41,549 nt of DNA from CALJIC01 sp039805565 (lineage in GTDB: Bacteria; Chloroflexota; Chloroflexia; Chloroflexales; Roseiflexaceae): the NCBI GenBank assembly GCA_039805565.1, contig JBDLTZ010000200.1, forward strand, positions 1 through 41,549, written 5' to 3'. Shown in pieces: positions 34,819 through 41,549 of the stretch (position 1 is its first letter; each line of letters starts with the position of its first letter). The position numbers were made by a program, and so were the translations under genes. The notes beneath the pieces are model-generated. The model searched no databases and was not told where the DNA came from. It was given only the letters and a program-made list of their open reading frames with translations.

Positions 34819-35067
34819 ATGCCTCCTGCACCGCTGCTGCTCTTTCTGATCGCCACCGCGAGCGCCGGGCTGGCTCATCTGCTGTGGGGCAGGAGCTGGC
34901 TCAAGCTCCTGATCTTCTGGCTGGCCGCTGGCTCGGGGTGCGTCGTCGCGTACGCCCTCCAGCTGCGGCTGCCGCTCGGCTTTGTCTCGCCCGCAGGCGT
35001 CCCCGTGCTCGAGTGCGTGCTCGCGGCGTGGCTCCTGCTGATCGTCGCCTCGCGGCTGCGAGTATGA
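34819..35067 (+). CDS. Small hypothetical membrane protein (82 aa)
   Basis: An 82-residue protein with three predicted membrane segments (LLLFLIATASAGLAHLLWG, LLIFWLAAGSGCVVAYALQL and VLECVLAAWLLLIVASRL) and a short basic tail. The start at ATG 34819 lies right after a heptamer array and lacks a clear ribosome-binding site, so the start is uncertain. Third-position GC bias supports it as coding. No family is recognised. Confidence 0.55.
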   Translation: MPPAPLLLFLIATASAGLAHLLWGRSWLKLLIFWLAAGSGCVVAYALQLRLPLGFVSPAGVPVLECVLAAWLLLIVASRLRV

Positions 35068-35082
35068 GCGCGTTCGGGCCGG

Positions 35083-35111
35083 TTGTGCCGAGGTTACGTG
35101 TGTGCTATAAT
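35083..35111 (+). promoter_or_regulatory. Promoter (TTGTGC-17-TATAAT, extended -10)
   Basis: TTGTGC at 35083-35088, 17 bases, then TATAAT at 35106-35111 preceded by TGC. Transcription would start about 35118, some 65 bases before the GTG at 35183. Confidence 0.65.
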
Positions 35112-35182
35112 CGCGTCCCGCGCATACGGAAGCTGTAGACGAGGTTTGCGCTACTCCCCCCTGTCTGTGAAGGAGCGTCGCC

Positions 35183-35620
35183 GTGGGCAGATGGATCGGC
35201 ATTGGCATCGCTATCATTCTGGTGCTCTCGATCGCGTTCGTCGCGCTGCTCTACATCTACCCTGACTTCCGCGTCGCCACCCGTGACGTCGCTGTTGTCA
35301 TCGCCTCGTTCTTCCAGGTGATCAGCGCTCTACTGACGGCCGGGCTCCTGCTCGCGATCATCTACGCCGTGCGCGCCATCAACAACCTCGCGCAGAACAC
35401 CGTTGTCCCGAAGATCGACACCCTCACCGCCAAGGTCGACCAGTTGCTCGATAACGGTCGCACGATTGCCGGCAGCGTGCAGGACACCGCCTCCACCGTC
35501 AGCACCACCACCAACTACGTCGCCGAGCAGGTCGTCTCACCGTTCGTGCGAGTGGCTGGTCTGATGGCAGGGGTGCGCGCCGCAGCCTCGTACTTGGCCA
35601 ACCGAGGCAGCAAATCGTAG
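35183..35620 (+). CDS. Membrane protein with DUF948-like helical domain
   Basis: A 145-residue protein with a GTG start at 35183; GGAG lies seven bases upstream. Two membrane helices (IGIGIAIILVLSIAFVALLYIYP and VIASFFQVISALLTAGLLLAIIYAV) are followed by a soluble, Thr/Ala/Val-rich helical segment (LTAKVDQLLDNGRTIAGSVQDTASTVSTTT). This looks like the DUF948/methyl-accepting-like tails seen in small membrane proteins of many bacteria. The function is unknown. It has its own promoter and ends before a clear terminator. Confidence 0.75.
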   Translation: MGRWIGIGIAIILVLSIAFVALLYIYPDFRVATRDVAVVIASFFQVISALLTAGLLLAIIYAVRAINNLAQNTVVPKIDTLTAKVDQLLDNGRTIAGSVQDTASTVSTTTNYVAEQVVSPFVRVAGLMAGVRAAASYLANRGSKS

Positions 35621-35667
35621 CGCTCCGCCGAAGCGCGCGTCGCATCATCTCCCCACTCCTCCTCTCT

Positions 35668-35706
35668 GTGGCGTGCGCCCTCGAGTGGCGGACGCCACGT
35701 GTTTTA
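35668..35706 (+). terminator. Intrinsic terminator
   Basis: GTGGCGT-g-CGCC and GGCG-g-ACGCCAC form a strong hairpin with loop CTCGAGT, followed by GTGTTTTAT. It is the best intrinsic terminator in the window and separates the DUF948-like gene from the DUF1385 gene. Confidence 0.75.
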
Positions 35707-35744
35707 TCCCGATAGGCCCCCCCGCGTCTGGGACCTGATCCCTA

Positions 35745-35773
35745 TTGTCGTAGATATTGCTCCGTGGTATCAT
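35745..35773 (+). promoter_or_regulatory. Promoter of the DUF1385 gene (TTGTCG-17-TATCAT)
   Basis: TTGTCG at 35745-35750, 17 bases, TATCAT at 35768-35773, with an extended -10 TGG. Start point about 35780, which rules out the in-frame starts at 35757 and 35772 and supports 35853. Confidence 0.65.
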
Positions 35774-35852
35774 GAGCGGCGACGGACAAATCCCGTTGCT
35801 AGGCCGCGCGATCTACTCCTACGCAGCGGCATCGCACGTTCAGGTAGAGTGC

Positions 35853-36797
35853 ATGAGTGTCAAGCGTTTCCCCTACGGTGGACAGGCAGTACTCGAGGGC
35901 GTGATGATGCGTGGCCTTCGCCAGGCTACCATCGCCGTCCGCGGCCCCTCCGGCGCAATCGTGTTCAAGCACGAGCCGCTAGACGTGGTGCGCCGCCACC
36001 ACTGGGAAAACGCACCATTTCTGCGCGGCGTGCTGATGCTGTGGGATACGCTAAGCCTGGGCGTGCGCGCCCTCAACTTTTCGGCCAGCGTGGCTGCCGG
36101 CGAGGACGAGGAGCCGCCCTCGCGGGCCGCGCTCACGATTACGCTGGTGATCTCGCTCGCCTTCGCCTTCGGCCTGTTCTTCGCGCTGCCGCTGCTGCTC
36201 GCCAGCCTCCTCACTCTGCTCGGGGCCACCAACCTCATGCGCGACGCCGCCGAGGGGTTCATCCAGCTCGGCATCTTCATCGGCTACCTGGCGCTGATTG
36301 GCCGCATGCCCGATATCCAGCGCGTGTTCAGCTACCACGGCGCAGAGCACAAGGCGATCAACGCGTACGAGGCTGGCGCACCCCTCACGGTGAGCTCCGT
36401 GCGGTCGTTCACGCTGATCCACCCGCGCTGCGGAACCAGCTTCCTGCTCGTCGTGGTGGTATTGAGCATCCCGATCTTCGCGCTCTTTGGCCACCTCCCG
36501 CTCTGGGGCCGGCTGCTGTCGCGCGTCGTGCTGGTGCCGCTGATCGCCGCGATTGCCTACGAGCTCCTGCGACTCTCAGCCGCCAACTACCACCGTCGCT
36601 GGGTCCGCGCACTTGTCTCGCCCTCGCTGGCGCTGCAGCAGCTCACCACGCGTGAGCCTGATGACTCGATGGTCGCCGTGGCGATCGCCGCGCTGCTGCC
36701 AGTTCTGGCAGCTGACGGAGTGGCGATTGATCGCTATGATTCAGACCTGGTCGCCGGTGTTCACGCGCCCGAGCCCGCCAGCGTCGCTCTTGCTTGA
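35853..36797 (+). CDS. DUF1385 family membrane protein (YqhQ-like)
   Basis: A 314-residue protein. The start at 35853 gives MSVKRFPYGGQAVLEGVMMRG, the invariant N-terminus of the family, and AGGTAGAG precedes it. Other hallmarks are PFLRGVLMLWDTLSLGVRAL, YHGAEHKAINAYEAG, HPRCGTSFLL and TTREPDDSMVAVAIAAL. There are about four membrane segments. The family is widespread in Gram-positive bacteria and Chloroflexota and has no settled function; conserved His, Cys and Glu residues suggest a metal site. It is probably followed by co-transcription of the DUF4388 gene 30 bases on. Confidence 0.92.
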   Translation: MSVKRFPYGGQAVLEGVMMRGLRQATIAVRGPSGAIVFKHEPLDVVRRHHWENAPFLRGVLMLWDTLSLGVRALNFSASVAAGEDEEPPSRAALTITLVISLAFAFGLFFALPLLLASLLTLLGATNLMRDAAEGFIQLGIFIGYLALIGRMPDIQRVFSYHGAEHKAINAYEAGAPLTVSSVRSFTLIHPRCGTSFLLVVVVLSIPIFALFGHLPLWGRLLSRVVLVPLIAAIAYELLRLSAANYHRRWVRALVSPSLALQQLTTREPDDSMVAVAIAALLPVLAADGVAIDRYDSDLVAGVHAPEPASVALA

Positions 36798-36827
36798 GCC
36801 ACTCACAACTGTGAGCGGAGGATTTCG

Positions 36828-37646
36828 ATGGCTCTGGTCGGTAACATTCGAGATTTTGGACTCTCCGACTTCCTGTACCTTGTTGACCGGGGCTACAAGA
36901 CGGGGTGCTTGCACCTGGAGCGCCTCGACGACTCGGCGTCGCTGTATTTCGAGAAGGGCAAGCTGATCACCGCCACGCGCCGCGATGACAACGCGCCTGT
37001 GACGGAGCTGCTCCAGCGGAAGGGCAAGCTCACGCCGCAGCAGGCGCAGCAGGCGGTACTGGCCCACCGGAACGATGGCGGCGCGAGCGTATCGTACGTG
37101 ATCCTGCAGCTCAACCTCCTCACGCGGGAGGACATGCAGCGGGTGCTGCAGCAGCACATCGAGGAGTCGGTCTACGGACTGTTCGGCTGGCCTGAGGGGG
37201 AGTTCCGCTTCGAACAGGGCCAGCGGCCTGAGCCCGTGGCCCCAATTATGCCCGTGCCTCTCCCTGTCGAACACCTGATCATGGAGGGTGTGCGGCGGAT
37301 CGATGAGTGGGGGCGCATCAAAGACCGCATCCCCAGCACCGATATGGTGGTCAAGTTCGTCGAGCAGCCGGGCGAGAAAGCCAAGGGCATCAACCTGGCG
37401 CCGGAGGAGTGGCGCGTGTTCGCACGGATCAATGGCAAGGACACTCTGGCCGAGATCGCACAGAAGACGAACCAGAGCGACTTCGACGTGTGCCGTATCG
37501 TATACGGCTTCCTGACTGCGGGACTCGTAGACGTCATCCGGAAGCCGATGCCGATGCCGGCCGTGGCCGGCAGAGGTGTCTCTGAAGCGCCACGAGTTAA
37601 AAAGAGCCTCGTGTCACGCATCATCAACCGCATCCGCGGCATGTAA
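36828..37646 (+). CDS. DUF4388 protein with C-terminal winged-helix-like domain
   Basis: A 272-residue cytosolic protein; GGAGG lies seven bases before the ATG. Residues 1-95 form a DUF4388 (PatA N-terminal-like) domain: MALVGNIRDFGLSDFLYLVDRGYKTGCLHLERLDDSASLYFEKGKLITATRR. The middle (LLQRKGKLTPQQAQQAVLAHRN... LNLLTREDMQRVLQQH) repeats a two-helix motif typical of GspE N-terminal-like regions. The end (GKDTLAEIAQKTNQSDFDVCRIVYGFLTAGLVDVI) is winged-helix-like. DUF4388 proteins usually accompany small GTPases, as here: the next gene is one. The pair is probably a signalling module, with this protein as effector or regulator. Confidence 0.85.
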   Translation: MALVGNIRDFGLSDFLYLVDRGYKTGCLHLERLDDSASLYFEKGKLITATRRDDNAPVTELLQRKGKLTPQQAQQAVLAHRNDGGASVSYVILQLNLLTREDMQRVLQQHIEESVYGLFGWPEGEFRFEQGQRPEPVAPIMPVPLPVEHLIMEGVRRIDEWGRIKDRIPSTDMVVKFVEQPGEKAKGINLAPEEWRVFARINGKDTLAEIAQKTNQSDFDVCRIVYGFLTAGLVDVIRKPMPMPAVAGRGVSEAPRVKKSLVSRIINRIRGM

Positions 37647-37730
37647 CAGCGCCTCTGGCTCTGTGTCGATAACGTAGGTTGAACCGATACGTCCGACCCG
37701 AAGGACACAACACCGCAGCGGAGGGCCGGT

Positions 37731-38261
37731 GTGCAGACGGTAAAGATGGTCATCAGCGGCGCGGTGAACGCGGGTAAGACCGAGTTCATCAAGACGATCA
37801 GCGAGATCGAGGTCGTCTCGACCGAGCGTCGGGCGACCGACGACACCAAGCTGATCAAGAAAGAGACGACGGTGGCGATGGACTTCGGTCGCATCGCGAT
37901 CGGCGAGGATCTGGTGCTGCACCTGTTCGGCACGCCGGGTCAGAAGCGGTTCGACTTCATGTGGGAGATCCTCTCGGAGGGGATGCTCGGCCTCGTGATC
38001 CTGGTGGACAGCACGCGACCGGAGACCTTCCGTGAGACCAATCGCATCATCGACTTCTTCATCTCCTACCGCGACACGCCGTACGTCGTCGCCGCGAACA
38101 AGCAGGACAAGCCGAATGCGTGGTCGCCGGAGGAGCTGCGGCTCGCGCTGCGCCTCCCGCCGCACATCAAGGTGCTCCCGTGCGCCGCAAACGACCGCGA
38201 GAGCGTGAAGGATGTGCTGCTCGGCCTGCTCGACGTCATCCTGCAGCGCAGCGAGGATTAG
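37731..38261 (+). CDS. Small Ras-like GTPase (CvnD/MglA-type)
   Basis: A 176-residue cytosolic GTPase. The GTG start at 37731 has GGAGGG five bases upstream. G1 is GAVNAGKT (10-17), the G3 region is LFGTPGQKRF (65-74), G4 is NKQD (123-126) and G5 is CAAND. The G3 aspartate of DxxG is replaced by Phe (FGTPG), and Pro follows, as in the CvnD GTPases of actinobacterial conservons; this is family-normal and not a defect. It lies 84 bases after the DUF4388 gene and ends before a strong terminator. A role in polarity or regulation is likely, with the DUF4388 protein as partner. Confidence 0.92.
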   Translation: MQTVKMVISGAVNAGKTEFIKTISEIEVVSTERRATDDTKLIKKETTVAMDFGRIAIGEDLVLHLFGTPGQKRFDFMWEILSEGMLGLVILVDSTRPETFRETNRIIDFFISYRDTPYVVAANKQDKPNAWSPEELRLALRLPPHIKVLPCAANDRESVKDVLLGLLDVILQRSED

Positions 38262-38282
38262 CTCGCACGAGATCTGGGAGGT

Positions 38283-38320
38283 ACAGGGGCGTGAAGGCGG
38301 CAGTCGCCTCACGCCCCTGT
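38283..38320. terminator. Strong bidirectional hairpin after the GTPase gene
   Basis: ACAGGGGCGTGAAGGCG pairs with CGCCTCACGCCCCTGT over 16 bases with one bulged A and a five-base loop. It lies between the GTPase stop (38261) and the end of the convergent small membrane protein gene (38355). Confidence 0.8.
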
Positions 38321-38354
38321 GCTATTCTGAGGGTTCTCTCGGCAGCGCGGGGTT

Positions 38355-38540
38355 CTACCCGCGCGGCCGACGCCGGTAGCGGAGCGCCACCGCCACTACG
38401 GCTGACACGACGAGGATCGCCAGCCAGGGTATGGCGATGCGGTACGTGACTCCGAGCGTGTACGAGACGCCCATCAGCACGGTGAAGATAATGAAGAAGG
38501 CGAGGGCTGTGCCCTCCCAGCTGGAGCCGTTCGATGACAT
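38355..38540 (-). CDS. Small hypothetical membrane protein (61 aa)
   Basis: A 61-residue protein; the start at 38540 (MSSNGSSWEGTALAFF) has AGGTGG six bases upstream, so the 18 earlier codons are dropped. Two membrane helices (ALAFFIIFTVLMGVSYTLGV and AIPWLAILVVSAVVAVAL) end in a basic tail RYRRRPRG. No known family. Confidence 0.65.
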   Translation of the reverse strand: MSSNGSSWEGTALAFFIIFTVLMGVSYTLGVTYRIAIPWLAILVVSAVVAVALRYRRRPRG

Positions 38541-38610
38541 ACGCCACCTGCTTGAGCCTGTGAAATAAAGCACGTGCAGTATACCCGGCAGCACCGCTTA
38601 GCGCAACCAA

Positions 38611-38640
38611 TTGACGTCCTCGGCCGGTGCGTGCTAAAAT
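38611..38640 (+). promoter_or_regulatory. Promoter of tRNA-Thr (TTGACG-18-TAAAAT)
   Basis: TTGACG at 38611-38616, 18 bases, TAAAAT at 38635-38640 with an extended -10 TGC. The start point would be about 38647, five bases before the mature 5' end. Confidence 0.75.
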
Positions 38641-38651
38641 ATCAGTGATGT

Positions 38652-38727
38652 GCCGGTGTAGCTCAGCTGGTAGAGCAGCTGTCTTGTAAACAGCAGGTCG
38701 TCGGTTCAAGTCCGTCCACCGGCTCCA
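38652..38727 (+). tRNA. tRNA-Thr (anticodon UGU), CCA encoded
   Basis: A full cloverleaf. The acceptor stem GCCGGTG (38652-38658) pairs with CACCGGC (38717-38723), the D-stem is GCTC/GAGC, and the anticodon stem GCTGT/ACAGC encloses CTTGTAA with anticodon TGT at 38685-38687. The T-loop is TTCAAGT. The discriminator is T and CCA is encoded. The T-stem GTCGG/CCGTC has one T-T mismatch, so it is slightly unusual. Confidence 0.96.
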
Positions 38728-38734
38728 GCATCAG

Positions 38735-38769
38735 GAAGCCCCAGACGTCATATAGACGTTTGGGGCTTC
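38735..38769 (+). terminator. Hairpin terminator after tRNA-Thr
   Basis: GAAGCCCCAGACGTC pairs with GACGTTTGGGGCTTC (15 bases, one G-T) around ATATA, eight bases past the CCA, followed by TCT. Confidence 0.75.
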
Positions 38770-38909
38770 TCTACGTTCGTAGATCGAGATGACACTCCCG
38801 GGGGCCTTGCCGTCATCGCTCGTTGCCACATCCCGTATCATGGCTCCGCGCCGCACGGCCCGGCGGATGGCCCCGGGCCAGCGCCCGCGCCCAATGATAT
38901 GAGGACGAT

Positions 38910-39494
38910 ATGGCACCATCACAGCGCGACCGCTGGGTCGACGTCCGCACGATCCACGGCCTCGCCGCCGACCAGGTGATCTCTGCCTTGCAGAAGGAGA
39001 TCCGGCGCGGCAACACTGAGAACGCCGTCCTGCTGGCCTACGAGATGGTCTGCACGAGCCCGGCGCTCGAGGACTACCTCTGGCAGCGGCTGCTGGTGAT
39101 CGCCGTGGAGGATATCGGGTTCGGCGAGCCGCAGGCGCCGGCCCTGCTCCACGCCATGCACCAGACGCTCCAGACGTTCGACCGGGCGCTCGGCGAGCGC
39201 AAGCTGTTCGCCGTCCACGCCGTCCGCTACCTCTGCGGCTGCCCCAAAGATCGCTCGAGCGATGAGATGGTCAACTGGGTGATCGACGGCGTGGCGCGCG
39301 GCGCGCTGCGGCCCTCAATCCCCGACTACGCGATCGACATGCATACGGCGGCGGGTCAGACGTGCGGCCGCGGGAAGCGCCATTTCTGGACCGAGGGTAC
39401 CGTCCTATCGCCCGAGATGGCCGGGCGCGACACGACCTACCGCGACCGCGTGCTGGCTCTGCTCGACGCGGATGCGCCCGAAACCGCAGGGTGA
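38910..39494 (+). CDS. Stand-alone RarA/MgsA C-terminal-like protein
   Basis: A 194-residue cytosolic protein; GAGGA lies six bases before the ATG. The block VISALQKEIRRGNTENAVLLAYEMV...LWQRLLVIAVEDIGFGEPQAPALLHAM is like the C-terminal helical domain of the AAA+ ATPase RarA/MgsA (DAIEALHKSIRGSD..., ...RRLVRIASEDIG). There is no ATPase half: no Walker A or B. A CGRGKRHFWTEG block near the C-terminus is also conserved in stand-alone members. In full RarA this domain forms the tetramer that loads at replication forks. What the isolated domain does is not known; it could partner a RarA or clamp-loader protein encoded elsewhere. Confidence 0.65.
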   Translation: MAPSQRDRWVDVRTIHGLAADQVISALQKEIRRGNTENAVLLAYEMVCTSPALEDYLWQRLLVIAVEDIGFGEPQAPALLHAMHQTLQTFDRALGERKLFAVHAVRYLCGCPKDRSSDEMVNWVIDGVARGALRPSIPDYAIDMHTAAGQTCGRGKRHFWTEGTVLSPEMAGRDTTYRDRVLALLDADAPETAG

Positions 39495-39503
39495 CACCCG
39501 GGC

Positions 39504-39525
39504 GGCTTCGTCGCGCGACGAAGCC
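39504..39525. promoter_or_regulatory. Perfect 22-base palindrome
   Basis: GGCTTCGTCG, CG, CGACGAAGCC: perfect arms with no true loop. It starts ten bases after the RarA-like gene stop and ends 20 bases before the next ATG. It could be an operator for the downstream gene or a terminator stem (the RNA would form an 8-9 base hairpin). Confidence 0.5.
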
Positions 39526-39545
39526 GTTCGATGGAGATAACGATC

Positions 39546-40013
39546 ATGTCGGTGCGAGACCAGATGACGCCGGCGCAGTGGCAGGTGCTGCGCGCCGCCC
39601 CCTGGGCGGCGGGCGCCTACGTGGCCACAGCTGTGGGCGGGAAGGTGCAGGAGGTGCGCGAGCTGCTGGCCCTCGCGCGTGAGATGCGCGCGGGGCTGAG
39701 CCGTGACCACGAGCAGGACCTGGTGGGCGCGGTAGCGGCCGCGGTGCTCGGCGAGGCGCCCAGTGAGACTGACCTCGCTCTACGCCCAGGTGACCGCTCC
39801 GCCATGCTGGCAGCGGTCGCGGCAGCCGGGGCAGCGGCCGGCTCGGTGGTGGGCGGCGCGGCCTACCGGCGCTGGGTGATCGAGCTGGCGCGCGAGGTGG
39901 CCGCCGCAGAGGTGGACGGCGGCTTCCTGGGGATCGGGGCCGAGGCGATGCACACCGCCGAGCAGATCGCGCTGGCCGAGCTCACCGAGGCGCTGGGGCT
40001 GCTGGACGCCTAG
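39546..40013 (+). CDS. Ala-rich hypothetical protein (155 aa)
   Basis: A 155-residue helical protein; GGAG lies nine bases before the ATG at 39546, and a start five codons earlier is less supported. Ala, Glu and Val dominate, with blocks PWAAGAYVATAVGGKVQEV and AAAGAAAGSVVGGAAYRRWVIELAREVAAAEV. It has no long hydrophobic segment, so it is not clearly a membrane protein. I recognise no family. Its TAG and the stop of the convergent polyferredoxin gene share the bases CTAG. Confidence 0.6.
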   Translation: MSVRDQMTPAQWQVLRAAPWAAGAYVATAVGGKVQEVRELLALAREMRAGLSRDHEQDLVGAVAAAVLGEAPSETDLALRPGDRSAMLAAVAAAGAAAGSVVGGAAYRRWVIELAREVAAAEVDGGFLGIGAEAMHTAEQIALAELTEALGLLDA

Positions 40014-41011
40014 TCCTCCCGCTCGGCGCGCCTCCGGCGCCGCAGCTTCCGCAGCGCGCGCGGGATCACCGTCACCGGCTCGGCGTCACCGTGCGCGCGG
40101 AGCAGCTCCAGGCGCCCCGGCGGGTCCACGCCGAAGCTCAGCGCGAGGCTGCCGTCGGGGCAGACGTTGATGCAGGCCTGGCAGAGGATGCACTCGCTCG
40201 AGAGCACCCGCACGCCGTGGTGGGTATAGTCGGTGATGCGGATGTCCATGGGGCAGGCGGCGACGCACTCCCCGAGCGCGTTGCAGCGCTGCGGGTCCCC
40301 GCGCACCTTGAGCAGCGAGAGGTGCGCCGCGGGCAGTGCCAGGACTCCGGCCGGGCAGAGGTACTTGCAGAAGGCGCGGTTGTCGCGCAGGGCGAAGGCC
40401 AGTGCCACGCCCAAGATGTAGTACAGGGCGACCCCGACGAGGAACCAGGCCACCGCAGCGCCGGGCCCGGGCAGGTAGCGGTACCCGAGCCAGAGCGCCA
40501 GCACGAGGGCGAGGACGGCCGCCAGGTGCAGGTAGCGCAGCCAGGGCCAGAGCCCGCCGCGCCTGCCGTCGCTGTGGCGGAATGGAAGCAGGTCGAGCAC
40601 GGCGCCTGTCCAGCAGGCCCAGCCGCAGTAGACCCGCCCGAAGACCAGCGGCCCGGCCAGCTTCGCGAGGACGAAGTGGAGCACGGCCGCGCCCATCACG
40701 CCGCTCAGGAGCTCGAAGAACAGACCCTCCACGGCTACGATCGACTGCTGGGCCATGGCGCGGGCCAGCGCGGCGGCGAGCATACCTGCCCCGATCACGA
40801 CCACGAGCGGCCGCCGGCCGTTGATGCGCTTTGCGAGCGGCAGCCCCAGGTAGTAGGCCACCCCTGGCGCCACCACCGCGCCCAGGTAGCCGAAGAACAC
40901 CAGCGGCGCGACTGAGCCGCTGACGAGCCACGCCGCAAGCCCCACGCCCCATAGCCCGGCGGCCACGCCTAGCGCGACGATCAGCCGCGCACGCGGCGAG
41001 AGGACGTCCAA
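40010..41011 (-). CDS. 4Fe-4S membrane polyferredoxin (NapH/NosR-like)
   Basis: A 333-residue protein; the TTG start at 41011 has AGGAGGGG five bases upstream. About six membrane segments precede two cytoplasmic-side Cys motifs typical of the NapH/CcoG/NosR type: CGWACWTGAVLD and CKYLCPAGVLALP. A C-terminal ferredoxin domain has CNALGECVAACP and CILCQACINVCP, giving two further 4Fe-4S clusters. Such proteins move electrons from the quinone pool to periplasmic enzymes. None of nap, nos or ccoG partners is in the window, so its partner is unknown. It converges with the Ala-rich protein, sharing CTAG. Confidence 0.88.
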   Translation of the reverse strand: MDVLSPRARLIVALGVAAGLWGVGLAAWLVSGSVAPLVFFGYLGAVVAPGVAYYLGLPLAKRINGRRPLVVVIGAGMLAAALARAMAQQSIVAVEGLFFELLSGVMGAAVLHFVLAKLAGPLVFGRVYCGWACWTGAVLDLLPFRHSDGRRGGLWPWLRYLHLAAVLALVLALWLGYRYLPGPGAAVAWFLVGVALYYILGVALAFALRDNRAFCKYLCPAGVLALPAAHLSLLKVRGDPQRCNALGECVAACPMDIRITDYTHHGVRVLSSECILCQACINVCPDGSLALSFGVDPPGRLELLRAHGDAEPVTVIPRALRKLRRRRRAERED

Positions 41012-41043
41012 TTGCCCCTCCTGCTCGTTCTGCGCCTAGACTC

Positions 41044-41539
41044 ATGCCCTGCACCAAATCAGTCAGAGCAATGGTAGTCCCCCCGCCCACCCGAGAGCGA
41101 AGCCCCCACCTAACCGACGGTGGAGATGTCGCAACGCGCGCCTGCTACCGCGAGAACGCGTCCACCATCCTGCGACTCGAGGACGACCTGGACCTGGCGC
41201 GCAACCTGACCCTCCAGCTCAGCTACTACGGCTACCAGGCGGTGCACATCGAGCGGCTTGCCGAGCTCCAGGCCGCGCTGCGACTCATCCAGCCGGCGGT
41301 GATCATCGCCGACATGATGTTCCCCGAGGGCACAGCCGACGCCGCCATCGTCCGTTTGGCCGAGGCCTCCCCCGCCCTGGCTGCTGCCCGTGCTCTCCAC
41401 CCGCGCCACGCTGAGCTGCGGCATAGCGACGCCGCCGGGCTACTGGAGCCCTGTTGCCCTCACGCAGGCCGCCGACGAGGCACTTTATGACGCCAAGCGC
41501 CGCGGCCGCAACTGGGTGTCGCGCGCGGGCAGGCTCTAG
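41044..41539 (+). pseudogene. Broken receiver-GGDEF response regulator (internal deletion and frameshift)
   Basis: Frame 1 (start near 41044, real start unclear) encodes a receiver domain half: STILRLEDDLDLARNLTLQLSYYGYQAVHIE...PAVIIADMMFPEG, with acidic pocket EDD and phospho-acceptor Asp in IIADMM. The frame then drifts into nonsense after about 41390. Frame 2 from about 41362 to the TAG at 41537-41539 encodes the C-terminal end of a GGDEF domain: TLSCGIA...ALTQAADEALYDAKRRGRNWVS. The GGDEF motif itself and most of the domain are missing. It is best read as a diguanylate cyclase regulator (PleD-like) that lost its middle by deletion. A sequencing error could explain a frameshift but not the missing residues. 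Confidence 0.75.
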
Positions 41540-41549
41540 CGTCTTACCC

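Noticed and set aside
37731..38261. The FGTPG motif as a disabling mutation of the GTPase.
   Set aside because: CvnD-type GTPases normally have this form; the G1 and G4 motifs are intact.
38652..38909. A phage or island attachment site at tRNA-Thr.
   Set aside because: There is no integrase, no repeat of the tRNA 3' end nearby, and the following genes look chromosomal.
38731..39016. Minus-strand open frames of 63-67 codons after the tRNA gene.
   Set aside because: One crosses the tRNA terminator, the other overlaps the RarA-like gene; neither has a ribosome-binding site or the expected codon bias.

Overview
This 41.5 kb window is ordinary high-GC bacterial chromosome, densely packed and strongly GC-biased at third codon positions. 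There is no rRNA, no transposase, no integrase and no CRISPR array. The gene mix suggests the phylum Chloroflexota (class Chloroflexia): DUF1385, a mevalonate kinase, a DUF4388 protein beside a Ras-like GTPase, tandem acetyl-CoA synthetases, and heptamer repeats in and between genes. This assignment is an inference; no rRNA or other marker gene confirms it.

Layout. 1-2.1 kb: the end of an unknown gene, a Gly-rich disordered protein, and an RNase Z-like hydrolase. 2.1-6.0 kb (minus strand): oligoendopeptidase F translationally coupled to a TPR protein, and RNase PH. 6.1-7.6 kb (plus): a GNAT acetyltransferase and a DoxX-type membrane protein, ending at a strong terminator convergent with two tandem acetyl-CoA synthetase genes (7.7-11.6 kb, minus). 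11.9-14.1 kb (plus): sulfatase, MOSC protein and a 61-aa protein. 14.0-20.5 kb (minus): a TetR-controlled ABC exporter operon resembling cecR-ybhGFSR (TetR, one permease, HlyD adaptor, two separate ATPases) with a universal stress protein gene between the two ATPase genes. 20.7-24.5 kb (minus): alpha/beta hydrolase, aldo/keto reductase and an AlbA_2/HTH regulator. 24.7-30.9 kb: DUF2227 protein, TPR protein, PD40 lipoprotein, MFS exporter and SixA phosphatase. 31.0-35.1 kb (plus): guaA, mevalonate kinase, mnmA and a small membrane protein. 35.2-38.3 kb (plus): a membrane protein, DUF1385, and a DUF4388 + GTPase pair. 38.4-41.5 kb: a small membrane protein, tRNA-Thr(UGU), a stand-alone RarA/MgsA C-terminal-like protein, an Ala-rich protein, a membrane polyferredoxin, and a broken receiver-GGDEF gene.

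Three cross-cutting patterns stand out. (1) Promoters share an extended -10 of the form TGnTATAAT, sometimes inside palindromes serving divergent genes and sometimes so close to the ATG that the mRNA would be leaderless. (2) Degenerate 7-bp tandem arrays lie between genes, form some gene ends, and are inserted in frame inside three otherwise conserved proteins (MnmA, mevalonate kinase, the AlbA_2 regulator). (3) Matching inverted repeats flank the tetR gene and mark an evident operator set for the exporter operon. The heptamer family and its in-frame insertions are the least explained features of the window.
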